Shown: one piece after another, positions 10,806-22,751 of the stretch
How the letters are laid out: the number at the start of each line of letters is the position of its first letter
How positions within the stretch are numbered: position 1 is the first letter of the stretch
Made by a program: the position numbers and the translations under genes
Origin: Podospora pseudocomata
Taxonomy: Eukaryota > Ascomycota > Sordariomycetes > Sordariales > Podosporaceae
DNA length: 64,000 bases
Direction of reading: 5' to 3'
NCBI RefSeq assembly: GCF_035222375.1
Contig: NC_085889.1
Coordinates: 1,736,001 to 1,800,000 of the forward strand
The notes under the pieces: generated by a model
The model's database searches: none
What the model was told of the DNA's origin: nothing
What the model saw: the letters and a program-made list of their open reading frames with translations, nothing else

Positions 10806-12703
10806 GAATGTCCGCCATATTGTTTTGTAGTAGTTTTTAATATCATGCAACCATGCCGCCCCAATCTATCCGCACCGCCTTGGGTTCCGGATGGTTGGAG
10901 CCCAGGACGTGACCAAAAACACCGGCCAACTTGAAGATGGTACTTTTCGGCAGCATTTTCGGCGCTGAGGAGCCAATAAGAAGGGTTGCATGCAGAAACC
11001 AATCGTTATTGTCAGCCCGAATAAGCCACGTCTCGTTGTTCTCCCTCGTTGGAGAGAAGCGGGATTCGAAGAGCCCTCTAAAACCTAAAACAAGGAAAGA
11101 AAAAGGCACCGTCGGCGGCAGAGCCCGCCATGCTGTGGCACAACTGAAACCAGGGAGGGGAGCGAAAGGCTTTGATCAGTTGATATCCACATGTTCCCAA
11201 AAGGGGTTTCAATAGAGACAGACTAGACCGCCCGGCCGAAGAAGGGACGAAGAAGAGAGGATCAACAAATGCGAGGGCGAGTGCGGTTGTGTACGTAGGT
11301 CTGGTCTGCTGATCAATCATCAATCGGGGGGCACAAAAAAAAGGAGGGGCAAGCGGTCATCAAGTGTCCGAGATTCCCAAAGTCGCACAACAAATAATTG
11401 TTGCAAAAAGACCTGAAGATATCTCAATATTCGGTGAACCAGTAACTGAACCATCAACTGAAAAGAGCGGTCGGTGGTCGAATGTCACAGGTTCAGGAAA
11501 AGTGAGTGTGGGCTGATGAAAGGGTAACCCTTCCTCGTCTCGCAGACTGGTCCACAGCGGACAGAACACGGTACGGATAGGCATCCCTTATTTGCGGAGT
11601 GCACTGTGACGCAAGGAACCGGGCTTTCCTGAACGTCTACTTTATCTTTTCTGCAGTGGACAATTTGTCCTGTGTCCTGTGCCTGTGTGGTGGTCGAGAT
11701 GGTGTGCGTCCGACTTGGATGACTTTAGCCGTCGCCATTTTTTTTTTCTCTCTCGCTCTCTCCAGCCCAAGGGCGGCCAGACGATTGCACCAGATTGTGC
11801 TGTTGTTGTTGATGGAGGGGTACTTGTAACCAAGTGTCTTGGCGGGTTGTCCAATCATCGGCCGAGATTGACGCACAGCCTGTTTCAAAATTGTTAGAGG
11901 GGTACATTTGAGTTGCTCCATCGTCACTCTTCACTTACACGCACTGGAGCTCCCTCATCTGACTTTGCCGGAAGACTCCTGACTTGAGTGAATTGCTAGG
12001 CGTATATTTTACATCTGATGGTGTTTTTTGATCGAGATACGAGATCTGTTCAAATTCAAGCTTCCTACTGTTACCTGACATCCCAGAACTGGCTGCCTGG
12101 CTAGGTTGTTTTCACCAAAGGCGTTAACCTCCTCGCCCACGTGGGGGTGGTGAAGCCGTAAGTTTACGCATGACCAGCAAATTAGGTTTTGTGGCTCTAA
12201 TATAGACTCGAACTACAGTTCAAAAGCTATCAAAATTCTCGATCAAATCACAGCGAGGTCATCAAGGTGCTCCTTTGTCAATATTTTTGCTCCACGATGA
12301 TGAAAATGTCACTTGATAACTTCAGGGGAGGTCTGTCGCTAACCGGACCCCACTTCGTTCCCGTGCCCTAACATCCATGTCAACAGCTCTTGGCGAGGAA
12401 GGGCGAGCCGGAACAGGGCCATTCTTGCGTGTCCAATTGCTTCCATTTATTGCTTCCACAGCCCTCCACCCGCTCCTCACCTTGCTTACTCCTTGCCCTT
12501 GCTCCTCCTTGCTCCCCATCGTGCCATCATACTGAATAGGTGTTATACACAGCGACGCCGACGACCTTTACCAGCTTTGACCAAACAAGTCGACCTCCTC
12601 CGTTGTCGGTCGCCTGCAGTAGACCGAATCCACTCTCGACCTCGACCCTCGACGGCCGTGCAGCAACAACGACCCCCGAGTCAGTCGCGTTGACGTCCCC
12701 AAC
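10806..12703. other. Long intergenic region upstream of IRE1
   Basis: About 1.9 kb with no supported protein gene. Short frames on both strands lack family resemblance. A CT-rich tract lies near 11748-11764 and runs of C and T precede the IRE1 ATG, suggesting a long leader. Some sequence may be an unspliced leader or a non-coding RNA; I see nothing decisive. Confidence 0.45.
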
Positions 12704-15700
12704 ATGTTGCGACGGCCTCCTGGCCAGCGCAAATACACCTGGGCAACCCTCGCCGTAATCTTCCTGCCTCTGCTCCAGTTGGCCGATGCTCAGCAGCAGC
12801 ACTCGGGCCACGATCAGCGTCAGCCAGACCGGTTACGATCTCCCCTCGAGGGCGACCACCAGCATGTCGCTCAAAACATAGCCTCGACCGCCCTGACGGC
12901 CGAGCCCCTCGTCGAAACGCCTGCCATCCACGCACGGCGCAAGAACACCGTCACCCGGGAGCCCGACGTGCTGTCACCATCCCGCGATACCGACACCAAC
13001 AACATCTACAATGCTCACGATGTGCGCGCCCAAGCTTTTGCTCCGGACTCCTCCGACCTGTCCGTTCGAGCACCTCCTCCATCAAAAGACAGCCCCAACC
13101 GTGGGGCTGGACTCTCGCAGCATATTGCGCGGCGTCTGGAGGAGTGGGAAGTGGAAGACTTTGTTCTTCTGGCGACCGTCGATGGGGATCTCTACGCCAG
13201 CGACAGGAGAACCGGCGTGGAGCGCTGGCACTTCAAGGCCGGTAGTCCCATGATCGAGACCCGTCACTTTCGTACCAACCGCTCCGTTCTTGACGAAGAC
13301 TTTGATCCCATTGATCACTACATATGGGTGGTGGAGCCCACCCGCGACGGGGAGCTCTATCTGTGGAGGCCAAACGAAGAAGGGACCGGCCTCGCCAAGA
13401 TGCCCTGGACCATGAAAAAGGTGGTGGAAGATCTCTCCCCGCTCAGTGACCCGGACGAGGGCATCATGTACACCGGGGACAAGAAAACCACCATGGTCAC
13501 TTTCAACGCCGCAACGGGCGCCATCATGGAAGAGGTCGGCTCTGGTGGCGTTTTTGTCAACCAGGTGGATAACGAGAGTTGCTACAAACCGAACGCCCTC
13601 ACCGACGAGGACGAGGCATGCCACAGCGGTACCATCACCCTGGGACGTACCGAATACACCGTCGTGATTCACCGTGTAGGAAGCGGGCCCATTGCGTCTC
13701 TCAAGTACAGCGAATGGGGCCCCAATACTCGCGACAGGGATCTGATCCAGCAGAACCAGTTCAGCAGGGACCAAACGTACATCACCGGTGCTCCCGACGG
13801 GCGTTTCTTCGGAATCGCGTATTCCAGCAAGGCAGATCAGTTGTTCATGTCCACGCTCGACTCGCCCATCGCTCGCGTCTTTGATGTCTTGCAGCGCGGG
13901 GAATCCAAACCGGGCGAGAAGCCACGCCGTGTTGTTCTGCCCCATCCTCCACTGCCTGGGCAGCAAAACACCGGTTTCGACGATGAAAAGGTGTTACTCA
14001 ACCAAACTGGGACCGGCAGTTGGTACGCCATGTCCAAAAGCCGTTATCCCTTGATTTCACAGGCCCCGGCGGCACAGATCGGCAAAGCAGAGTGGTGGAA
14101 AGCCGTTGACAGGCCCAACGAAGTCCAAATGTCCAAGGCTCTGGTTGGCGTCCATCAAGTCCCCGTCGCTCAGCCCGGCAGTCTCCCCTTCAAGGATGTC
14201 GCCAGCTTGCCTCTGTTGATCGACGCGCCCCCCAAGCATGAGGGCATCGAGTCTCCTCCCAACATGGACGTCCCTCAGTCATTGTCCCCGGCTGAACCGG
14301 CGTCCACTGACATTTTGCACGCGGCAAAGGAGCAAATCGACAAGTTTGGCAACACCACCGTGTCCGAGTTGTTCAGCCCTCAAAACATGTTCATCGTCTT
14401 GTTGTTTCTGGCGGTGTACTTTAAAGACTCGATTCGCAAGTGGTTTCTGAATGGCCAGACGTCCAAGACGCACCACCCCGAATTCGAAGTCAAGGTGCTA
14501 CCGAGTCCTCAAATCGAAGAGCTGCCGACGACTCCGGAGGCTGCTGCCCCACAGGCGGTGCCAGTCGAGCCCAGTGCACCAAAGGAAGAGCTCGAGACAC
14601 CTATTGTTGCTTCGGGCGGCGACGCCACACCCGTCCCCGTTGCTGTCCCCGCTCTCGTTGAGCCTGCGGCTTTGGATGCATCCACACCCACGTCCAACCC
14701 CGTTACTGACGGTGCCACTGTTGCTGCTGAAACTCCTAAGAAGAAGAAGGCGCACAGAGGCCGTCGTGGTGGTAAGAAACACCAAAAAGGAAACGGTAGC
14801 AAGGAGCAGGGTGATAATTCAGGATCTCGAGATGACGACCCTCCGCAGGAGTCCGTGGAGGAGGCTGTCAACAAGGCGAAGCAGCTTCGTCCCGCACCGA
14901 CGTTGGAGCCTGATATTTTGACCGTCTCCGGCAACACTGACGAGGTTTCCGGCTCCATCATTCGAATGGGCGGGCTCGAGGTCAACGAAGCCGATCAGCT
15001 GGGCACAGGAAGCAACGGTACCGTTGTCTTTTCTGGCAAGTGGGATGGGCGTGCCGTTGCTGTGAAGCGTATGTTGGTACAGTTTCACGAGATTGCCAGC
15101 CAGGAAACGAAGCTGTTGCGCGAGAGTGATGACAACTACAACGGTACGTTTTACTCTTTGCCGCTGTTGTCCTTGCGCTAGTGGCTAACCCAAACAGTGA
15201 TTCGATACTTTGCCCAGCAACAGCGTGCTTCGTTTCTGTACATTGCCCTCGAGCTGTGCGAGGCGTCATTGGCCGATGTCATTACCAAACCATACAACCA
15301 CCTTGCCCTGGCGAGAGCTGGCGAGATGCACATGGAGAACGTCCTCTTGCAAATCGCCAATGGCATCAGCCATCTGCATTCGTTACGCATCGTCCATCGC
15401 GACCTCAAACCTCAAAACATCCTCGTCAACATGGGCAAAAACGGCCGACCGCGCATTCTGGTCTCTGATTTCGGTCTATGCAAGAAGCTGGAAGGCACCC
15501 AGTCCTCGTTTGGTGCCACCACCGCCCACGCTGCAGGAACCACAGGCTGGCGCGCTCCCGAGCTTCTGATCGACGACGACGCACCACCGCACGCGCACCC
15601 CATGGCTCTCGCCGAACCGGGCTCCAGCTTCCATTCCACGTCCAACGCCACCGGTCCGGAGGGCACCCCGTCGTCCACACGCCGCGTCACTCGTGCTATT

Positions 15701-16366
15701 GACATCTTTTCGCTGGGCCTGGTGTACTATTACATGCTGACCCGCGGCAAACACCCCTACGACTGCGGCGACCGCTTCATGCGCGAGGTCAACATCCGCA
15801 AGGGCACCAAAAGCCTCAAGGACCTCAGCGTTTTGGGCGATAGAACCGCCGAAGCAGAACATCTAATCGACTGGATGCTCAACCCGGACCCCAAGGAGCG
15901 CCCCACAGCCAAGCAAGTCATGGGCCACCCTTTCTTTTGGGACCCCAAGAAACGCCTCGACTTTTTGTGCGACGTCTCTGACCACTTCGAAAAAGAACCG
16001 CGTGATCCACCTTCTGCATCGCTTGTTACCCTGGAGGCGAGCAGCAAGGAGGTTATTGGGCTAGGGCAGAACTTTTTGAAGAAATTGCCGCAGCCGTTTG
16101 TGGATAGTTTGGGCAAGCAGAGGAAGTATACGGGGGATAAGATGCTTGATTTGTTGAGGGCGTTGAGGAATAAAAAGAATCATTATGAGGATATGCCCGA
16201 GAATGTCAAGAAGATGGTGGGGAGCTTGCCGGAGGGGTACATGCAGTTTTGGTCGAGCAGGTTTCCGATGTTGTTGCTCGAGTGCTGGCATGTGGTTTGG
16301 GAGATTGGGGCTTGGGAGGGGAATCGGTTCAGGGGATATTATGAGCCTGAGGTTGTGGTGCCTTAG
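12704..16366 (+). CDS. IRE1: IRE1 unfolded-protein-response kinase/endoribonuclease
   Basis: Exons 12704-15143 and 15198-16366 (54-bp intron with CTAAC branch) encode 1202 residues. The order is: signal peptide (1-29), lumenal sensor with DLYASDRRTGVERW and similar beta-propeller-like repeats, a transmembrane segment near 560-577 (MFIVLLFLAVYF), a long cytosolic linker ending in a basic block (KKKKAHRGRRGGKK), a kinase domain from about 762 (GTGSNGTV, VAVKRM, HRDLKPQN, VSDFG, TGWRAPELL) and the C-terminal KEN ribonuclease domain (about 1064 to the end). In the RNase part ALRNKKNHYEDMP keeps the Arg, Asn and His that are catalytic in yeast Ire1. Family knowledge: the protein senses misfolded proteins in the ER, oligomerises and splices HAC1-type mRNA. 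The linker basic block resembles the one that docks RNA in yeast. The kinase insert (about 925-955) is Ser/Pro-rich. Confidence 0.96.
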
Positions 16367-16757
16367 GGGGTCTTGGTGACTGGGGTTGGGGGTTGGGGGA
16401 GGGGAGTGTGTGGTGCAGTGATTTTTTAAGTATGAGGTGGTTTTTGATGAATGTTTTTTGTAGCACAGTTTGAAGGTTTATGTAATATGTCTTTGGCTTC
16501 CAGGATCCGCCTCTCTATGTTGATGTTTAGAGTTGATCAAGTTTGTTGCTTATAAAGAAACATACTATATCAACGACCATGTATATGTATCCGAATATCA
16601 GAAGCAACTAGGTGGTGGTCACATAAAACAAGACAAAATGGCTGTTGTTTTTATCTTGCAGATGCAAAAACGCTACACACCCATACCGTAAACACCCCCA
16701 TATGCAATGTCAACCTTATATCACCCTCTTCACAACTCCCCTCCCTACAACCTAATC
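16367..16757. other. Short spacer between convergent genes
   Basis: The 391-bp spacer separates the ends of IRE1 (plus) and the HEL2-like gene (minus) and must hold both 3' untranslated regions. TTTTTTGTAG and ATGTAATATG-like T-rich stretches at 16454-16490 could serve IRE1 3' end formation. Confidence 0.5.
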
Positions 16758-19201
16758 TCAGCCCCAATGAGCCAAAACCTGCTTCTTCCCCTTCTTCCCC
16801 TTACCCCCCTGCCCTCCCTGCCCACCATCCTGCTGCTGTTGCACCTCCTCACCTGCCCCTCCCGCGTTTCTACTTCCACTTGCCGCACCACCACCACCAC
16901 CACCACCACCCCCCCAGCTAAACCCAGTATCCCTACTCACCCCAAAATCCCTCCTCACCACCCCCCTCCCATACCCAAAAATAGTCGTCTTTGGTTTCGG
17001 AGCAGCAGGCAAAGCAGGAAAAGCATCACTACTGTTCGTCTGCGGCGGCGGCCCCCTCTTCACCGCTCCCGTCCCAACGTGACTAGCAGTCGTGGTCTTC
17101 GGTGCCGGAGGTGCGCTGCTCCCCCCAGCAGTCCAACTTGGCTGTGCCGGCGCAGGTCTCGACGTAGAAGGAAGAGCAGGAAACGCAGCTGCCGAAGAAG
17201 CAGCAACACCCCTACCCCCCCCACCGCTCGACGCCGAAGCAAAAGACATCACCGACGCGTTACCCACACTCCCTCTCCTAGTGCTATTCTTCAGTTTCAA
17301 CACCCGGTTCGAGTTAGCAGCAGCGCCATTGTTGTGAAGCGTGACTCTCGTCGGCGCCGCAGCCGTCGCCCACCCCGTCGTCGAGGTAGTAGCGCCGTGC
17401 ATGCCCCCCAATCCCGGAAGGGAAGGATACTCCTCCTCCCTGTCCTGCGTTCTCGCCCTCCTGTTCTGCCACGCCGCGCGGAGAGCCTCTCCCTTCTTCT
17501 TGTCTTCAAACAACTCTGCTACTTCCCTCACTAGGGTCCCCAACGCCGTGTCGGAGGAGGTGTCGGCAAACAACGAAGCAAAGGCGTCGATGAGCTGGGT
17601 TGGGTTCATGCTTCCGCGGTTGTAGTTGGAGATGTATTGTCTAAAAGTGGCAATCTTGTTCTCGTTGTTGCCAAGGAGATTAGACGCGCGCTCGACAACA
17701 GCGTTGTGGCGGGCCAAGCTGGCACGTTGTTCCTGGGTGAGAGATGACCAGTCGGTTATGGAGAGGTTTTCCATGGCGTCGATGGGTGCGGTGGTGGCAG
17801 CGGCAGCCGCACGAGCGGCTGCGATGGCTGGAGGTGGTGGTCGAGACGGGCCGGGAGCAGGGCCAGGTGGCGGTGCCCGGTTAGCAGCGCCAGATTGTAT
17901 CGCCATCTGACGCTGAAAGGCAATCTCATCTCTTCGCAGAGGCTGGGCGGAGCTGGCAGGTATCGGCTCGTTGGCAGGGTCGGGCGCACGCCGACGCTCT
18001 TGATTTCTTCCGCCCCTGGGAGCCCCTCTCTCCTGCTCATATCTCTGGCGCAAGTCAAAGTTGGACATGTCTACCCTCCTCGCATCTCTACCGCTTCCTA
18101 CAGACCCACCATGCTCAGAAAGCTGATGGGCCTTGAGATCCATTTCAGACTCGAACACAACAAACTTCTTCTCCAGACATTCCCGATCGTTGCAAAGAAA
18201 GTGATCCTTCTTGAAATGCTGCTCAAGTGCGTCGTAGTCGAGGAAATAATGCGGCTGCCTTGAATCTCTCCTATCACACAAGAAACACCGCTCGTGCTTG
18301 TTGCGGCAATGCTCATACAACTTGTCGCTATCGTAGAACCTAGCTCCGCAGAAGCCGCACAGCGGATGTCCCCTGAAGCCGGTCTGGTCGGCCGTGCCGG
18401 GCTTGTCGTCGCCATGGCGCATATGCTCGGTGAGCTGCTTGTCCGCAAACAGTTCGTGCTCATGTGTAAAGACCTTCTTGTTCCGTGTGCACAAGTCGCA
18501 CATCTTCATGTGGTGCACATTGCGGACGTGTTGATGCAGGTCCTGCCAGCCCAGACCAGCAAAGTCACACTCGGAATCCGGGCAATTGAACCTCAGCAAA
18601 AGAATAGTATCTCCCACAATCTCCTCCCCGGCGTATTTGATACCAATGTTGTCATCTGTGCTGGTGATGTCCTTGGCCGTGTAGTCCTCGAAGCGCTTGG
18701 TTCCGTCGTCGGTGAAGATAACATATGGCGATGATGTCTGCGCAGGTAGGTTAGCTCATATTCTCCCAAATCATCCACGCTAGCGCTTCTCACCCTGCAA
18801 TGGGGACAATCCTTGCTCTTGTAGAGCGCTCTCAACCGCAAAGAACAGATGTGACATGTGGTGTGGTTGCAGGGAGCAACAGAGAAATGGGTGATGGGGT
18901 TGGCGCAAATGAAGCACGTTTCGGCATTGTCGTCGGCCTGGCCGTCTAGAACTTCGGTCCTTTTGAAGTTGGGTGCCTTCTTTGGTTCCTGCGAAGCTGG
19001 ATCTGTGGTGGCCGTGTTTCCAGAACGGTGGTGTCCGGCGCCTCCTCCTCGTCCTCCTCCACTACCACGCCCTCTACCGCGAGAGTGGTCTCCCCTCCCA
19101 CGGCCCCTACCGCCACGACCTCTGCCTCTGCCTCTGTTGCCGTCGCCTCTAGGTCCGCTGGGTGCCTGGTTATCGCCAGTAGGAGCAGCTCCGTCAGCCA
19201 T
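16758..19201 (-). CDS. HEL2: RING-type E3 ubiquitin ligase, Hel2/ZNF598 family
   Basis: Exons 19201-18794 and 18737-16758 (56-bp intron, CTAAC branch) encode 795 residues. An RG/RGG-rich N-terminus precedes a RING finger (CFICANPITHF, CNHTTCHIC, CPHCR) that the splice junction closes. It is followed by a run of C2H2-like fingers (CPDSECDFAGL, CDLCTRNKKVF, CGFCGARFYD, CFLCDRRDS, CNDRECLEKKFVVF). This RING-plus-fingers order is diagnostic of Hel2/ZNF598. The rest is low-complexity and Pro/Ala/Gly-rich with a conserved helical block (ITDWSSLTQEQRA). Family knowledge: the enzyme recognises collided ribosomes and ubiquitinates small-subunit proteins such as uS10 to start ribosome quality control. 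Its 3' end faces that of IRE1. Confidence 0.93.
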
Positions 19202-20550
19202 ATCGGTCTGGTAGGTGTCTATAAGGATTGGATCGAGGGTGGTTCTAATCGGTGTCCGGAGCTTGACTCGCTGCGACAGATATCTGGAAATCAGGGGGTC
19301 TTCCAGGCCGGATGTCTATCGGAGCTGGTGCTGTTCTGCTTTAGATATGGAGCGGAGAGGTACAAAGTAGGTGCAGGAGAAGAGCAGGAAGGCAATCGCA
19401 ATCACGACGAGATGGTATGCAGGTCGAGTTCGGGAATCAAAACAGAGAGACAATGGGGGGGCGAGTACTTTGAAGGCCGGCGGCGAGGAGAGCTTCATGC
19501 ATTTCAAAGCTTCCCGCAGATTCCACGTTTGCTCAACTTTTTGGGATTTCATTGGCGTCATTGGAGGGGTGCCCCGCCAAACGGGTCTCAAACGGATCTA
19601 ACCGGCGTTTGGCCGGCCTTCTGATTGGCCCCAACCACCGTCGGCGAATGTGTCACTCGCCTGGGCTCTGCCCCTGAAAGCTTCACCCAACCACAGCCTT
19701 GGTAGTGTAATCTGGGGGAAGACTGGAGTTCAGCCTTGCAGAGTCACTCCCACTCCTGCAGCCTGCAGGTATTAATCATATCTATTCAGATGAACCAAGA
19801 GGAGGGAGTCCCAGGGCATGGCGCAGCAACATCGTTGGTGGTGTGGTGTGGCACTTGTACAGCCGCCATATCACAGAAATGCACCCTGCCGATAATGAAC
19901 ATCATATCCTCTGTTTGTTCAAGCCAACCGCTTCCAACATTAGCACTATGGTAATTCATGTAAACAAGATGGCCAATGTTCAGAGCACCTCCCTGCTCCT
20001 TGCTGGCCATTGACCCTACTAATGGCGGCAATAAACCCCCTACACAGTTCAACGGTTGTTCCACTCAGACACACCCGGCCCGGACGTTTTTACCACGTCC
20101 AAAAGTACCCATGTGATCCCCAAGCTTGTCCCGCTGAACTGTCGCTATTTTCCGCTTCAACAAATCATACAAATCAGGTTCGAAGGGGTGTAAACAAAGA
20201 CCATGGAATGTGAGCCAAGCGCCAGATCCATACGACGCCGGAAAAAGTATTTGTGCTCCAATCCCGTTAACCATCCTATGCCTGGTGTATCCCATTCAAC
20301 CTTCAGAATCCAGTGAGCCAACCCTCTGACGAGTAAAGCACAGGCCAAGATCGAAGTCGTCCGGGGTAAAAAAAAAAACAAGACTGAAATATGCCGTAAA
20401 GTAAACACGAGACGCCCAACCGTATCCATGCCAGCCATAAACGAGGCATAAATCCTAAGCCAAGAGAAATAAGATCAATCTCAGGACGATATGCTATGCG
20501 CGCCCCGCCTGCCGCACAAGGAAAAGAAAAAATCCAAAACATGTCCGCCT
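19202..20550. other. Intergenic, promoter side of HEL2 and 3' side of the SWIB gene
   Basis: About 1.35 kb. No protein gene is supported. The left part contains the presumed HEL2 promoter. The right part should contain the SWIB gene 3' untranslated region. Confidence 0.5.
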
Positions 20551-21528
20551 CTAGGCCTCCTCGATGGGGTAGAGCTGGCTGCCCAAGAGCTTGTTCATGG
20601 AGAACATGTTGATCTTTTCCTGCCTGAAGACAGCCCTCAGCTTTTCGTCACAGTTAATGTTGCGTTTGTCGTTGGGGTCCTGGAGCTCGTTGGCTTTGAT
20701 ATGGTCCCAGAGCTTCTTGACCACCTGTGGGCGCGACAACTGTTTTATTCGTTAATGTGGGGGACGTGCGAGGGGTAGCGGAAGCAAGGAACGTACCTGT
20801 GGCTCGCCACACACATCCGCAAGAGCCTCGCTGAGATTGAATGGTTTTTGAAAGCCTCCTCCGGCTTTTCTCTTTGGCTTTTCCTCGCCGTCCTCGACCT
20901 CGCTGTCATCATCGGACCTCACGCGTTTGGCGCTTTTTTTCTTGGCAGCCTTGGCCTTGGGCTTTGCTTTTGGTTTCGTGGTGCCAGCTCCGCGCGTGAC
21001 ACGGGCTCTTGAAAGTGCGTTCTCTTGAGCCTGAAGTTCGGCGGCGAGGCGACGGTCGGCATCCTCACTGGAGCTCTCGCGCTTCACCTTTTTCTTGGCT
21101 GGCTGCAGCGAGACTTGGATCTCTCCATCCTCGCCTCCATCCTCGCCTCCATCCTCTGGAGAATAACCATTCGTTTCGGGAGGCGTTGCATCGGCATTGT
21201 TGGCGGATACGGCGTCGAAACGCGCTTCTATGAGCTTCTTGATTGCTTCCTAGTGGAGGGGCACAAAGTTAGAAACCAGTGCCAACTTTTGCGCCGGGAC
21301 CAGGAGTAAACGCACTTTCTGATCGCTCAGATCCTTCTCAATCGCAGCCTCTAGTCCTTGGCGAATCTTTTTCCTGGTAACTGTCTGGAGGTCGGCGGCG
21401 GCGAGGATGCCGTCAATGATTCGGCTGTACTCTGTGGTCTCCTCATCCGTCACTGGAAGCAAACGGGTCAGCAAAGAGAGCGGCATGGGGTGGAAAAGCT
21501 CCTGAATATTCGTACATGGTGCTGACAT
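20551..21528 (-). CDS. SWIB/MDM2 and DEK-C domain nuclear protein (Uaf30/Tri1/Spp27-like)
   Basis: Three exons (21528-21316, 21249-20797, 20739-20551) joined by introns of 66 and 57 bp encode 284 residues. The N-terminus (about 17-75: YSRIIDGILAAADLQTVTRK, LEAAIEKDLSDQKEAI) looks like a DEK C-terminal domain. The middle is highly charged with lysine-rich nuclear localisation-like blocks (KPKAKPKAKAAKKKSAKR). The C-terminus (about 190-284) is a SWIB domain: KPFNLSEALADVCGEPQ, SRPQVVKKLWDHIKANELQDP, LRAVFRQEKINMFSMNKLL. Homologues include yeast Uaf30 (RNA polymerase I upstream activation factor), Tri1 and S. pombe Spp27. Sequence alone does not separate these. It probably acts in the nucleus or nucleolus. 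A GA/CT microsatellite lies upstream of the start. Confidence 0.88.
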
Positions 21529-21999
21529 TGTGTCGGTGTCGCAAGGCGCATCAATTGATGCTTTGGAGGTTGGGAATGGAAGAATGGAAGAAGATCAGGT
21601 GCCGCGTGACGTGGTTTTGCGGAAAGGCCAGCGGCAGGCAGAGGAACGAGACGAAAAAGGCAGCGCTGAGATCTTGAGCTTGGATCAAAGGCAAAACTGA
21701 ACTCTGCGATTGAGAGAGGCGCTGTGCTGTGGAGCGCGCGCTGTGTGTCGTCGTCGCGATGGGCCAGTGACAAGGCCAAAGAGGGAAGGATTGTGTGTGT
21801 GGGTGGAGAAGATGTCTTTCGAGGCTGCTTGGTGGACCCTCTGGGGAAAATGAAGGCACTGGGATGATGGGCGTCGGGGCGTCGGGACAAGTATACCTAC
21901 TAGACAAAGGAAAGAGGAAGAAAAAGGAACAGGGTAGCAAGAGCAAAAAGCAGACACAAGACAGAGCGAGAGAGAGAGAGGGGAGAGAGAGAGAGAGGG

Positions 22000-22034
<35 letters not shown>

Positions 22035-22751
22035 CAGCGAAAGACGACGTTTTCGCAAAAGTTAATGAGGTATCAAACTTGATGGTGGCTCAGGGCGTTC
22101 AAGGCTCATGTGGTTGAAAACGTTCGCATGAGGCGCGTGGCTGGAAAGAAAAGGTGGGGAGCTCGGCCTTGCTGGCGTCGATCCCTGTCCGGCCTGGCCC
22201 GTCAGAGCCAATCAATTCCCCGAATTGCAACGGCAGTCAGAATCGCACCGCTTTGGTTGCAGCCGCACGTGACCTGCCCGGGCTCCGCCAACGACGACGT
22301 CGAAGCTGTTGGCCTAACGGTCAACCAGACCAGGTCTTGATTTTACAGGTAGTCTAAGATGCATCATATACTGATATCATAGTCTGGACCGTCACCTCTG
22401 GGGGGATGTATGGCAAAGGTACAGGGCTGCCCTCTAGGCTTTAACAACCACAGTATGATAACAAAAGGGCAGAAATCTGGTCATATCAAAGTCTTCTCTG
22501 GCTTTTGCTCACATCCCGGCTGACGTGCTTCTGCAAATCAATACCCGGCGCCGACAGACTCCAACTCGAGGCACTGAGTGGTGATCCAACCCAATCTCAT
22601 GCGGGGTAATAGCATGCAGTTGCAATGTCCAGCACCATCTCTCGGTACTTGTTAATTAGCCCATCCATCACCAAGGTATAATGTCAGCAATCACTGCTCT
22701 TAAAACCACCATCCTTCCCTCATCTCCACTTGAAAATGGACCATCCCCAAC
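21529..22751. other. Divergent promoter region between the SWIB gene and the monooxygenase
   Basis: About 1.2 kb between divergent genes. It contains the GA microsatellite (listed separately) and no supported gene. The SWIB start side is T/C-rich on the coding strand. Confidence 0.5.
21964..22034. repeat. (GA)n microsatellite
   Basis: About 70 bases of near-perfect GA repeats with a few GGGG interruptions, 440-510 bp upstream of the SWIB gene start. On that gene's strand it is a CT tract, a common feature of fungal promoters and leaders. Confidence 0.95.

Noticed and set aside
13082-13966. 294-codon minus-strand frame inside IRE1
   Set aside because: Antisense to the well-supported lumenal domain; no recognisable motifs.
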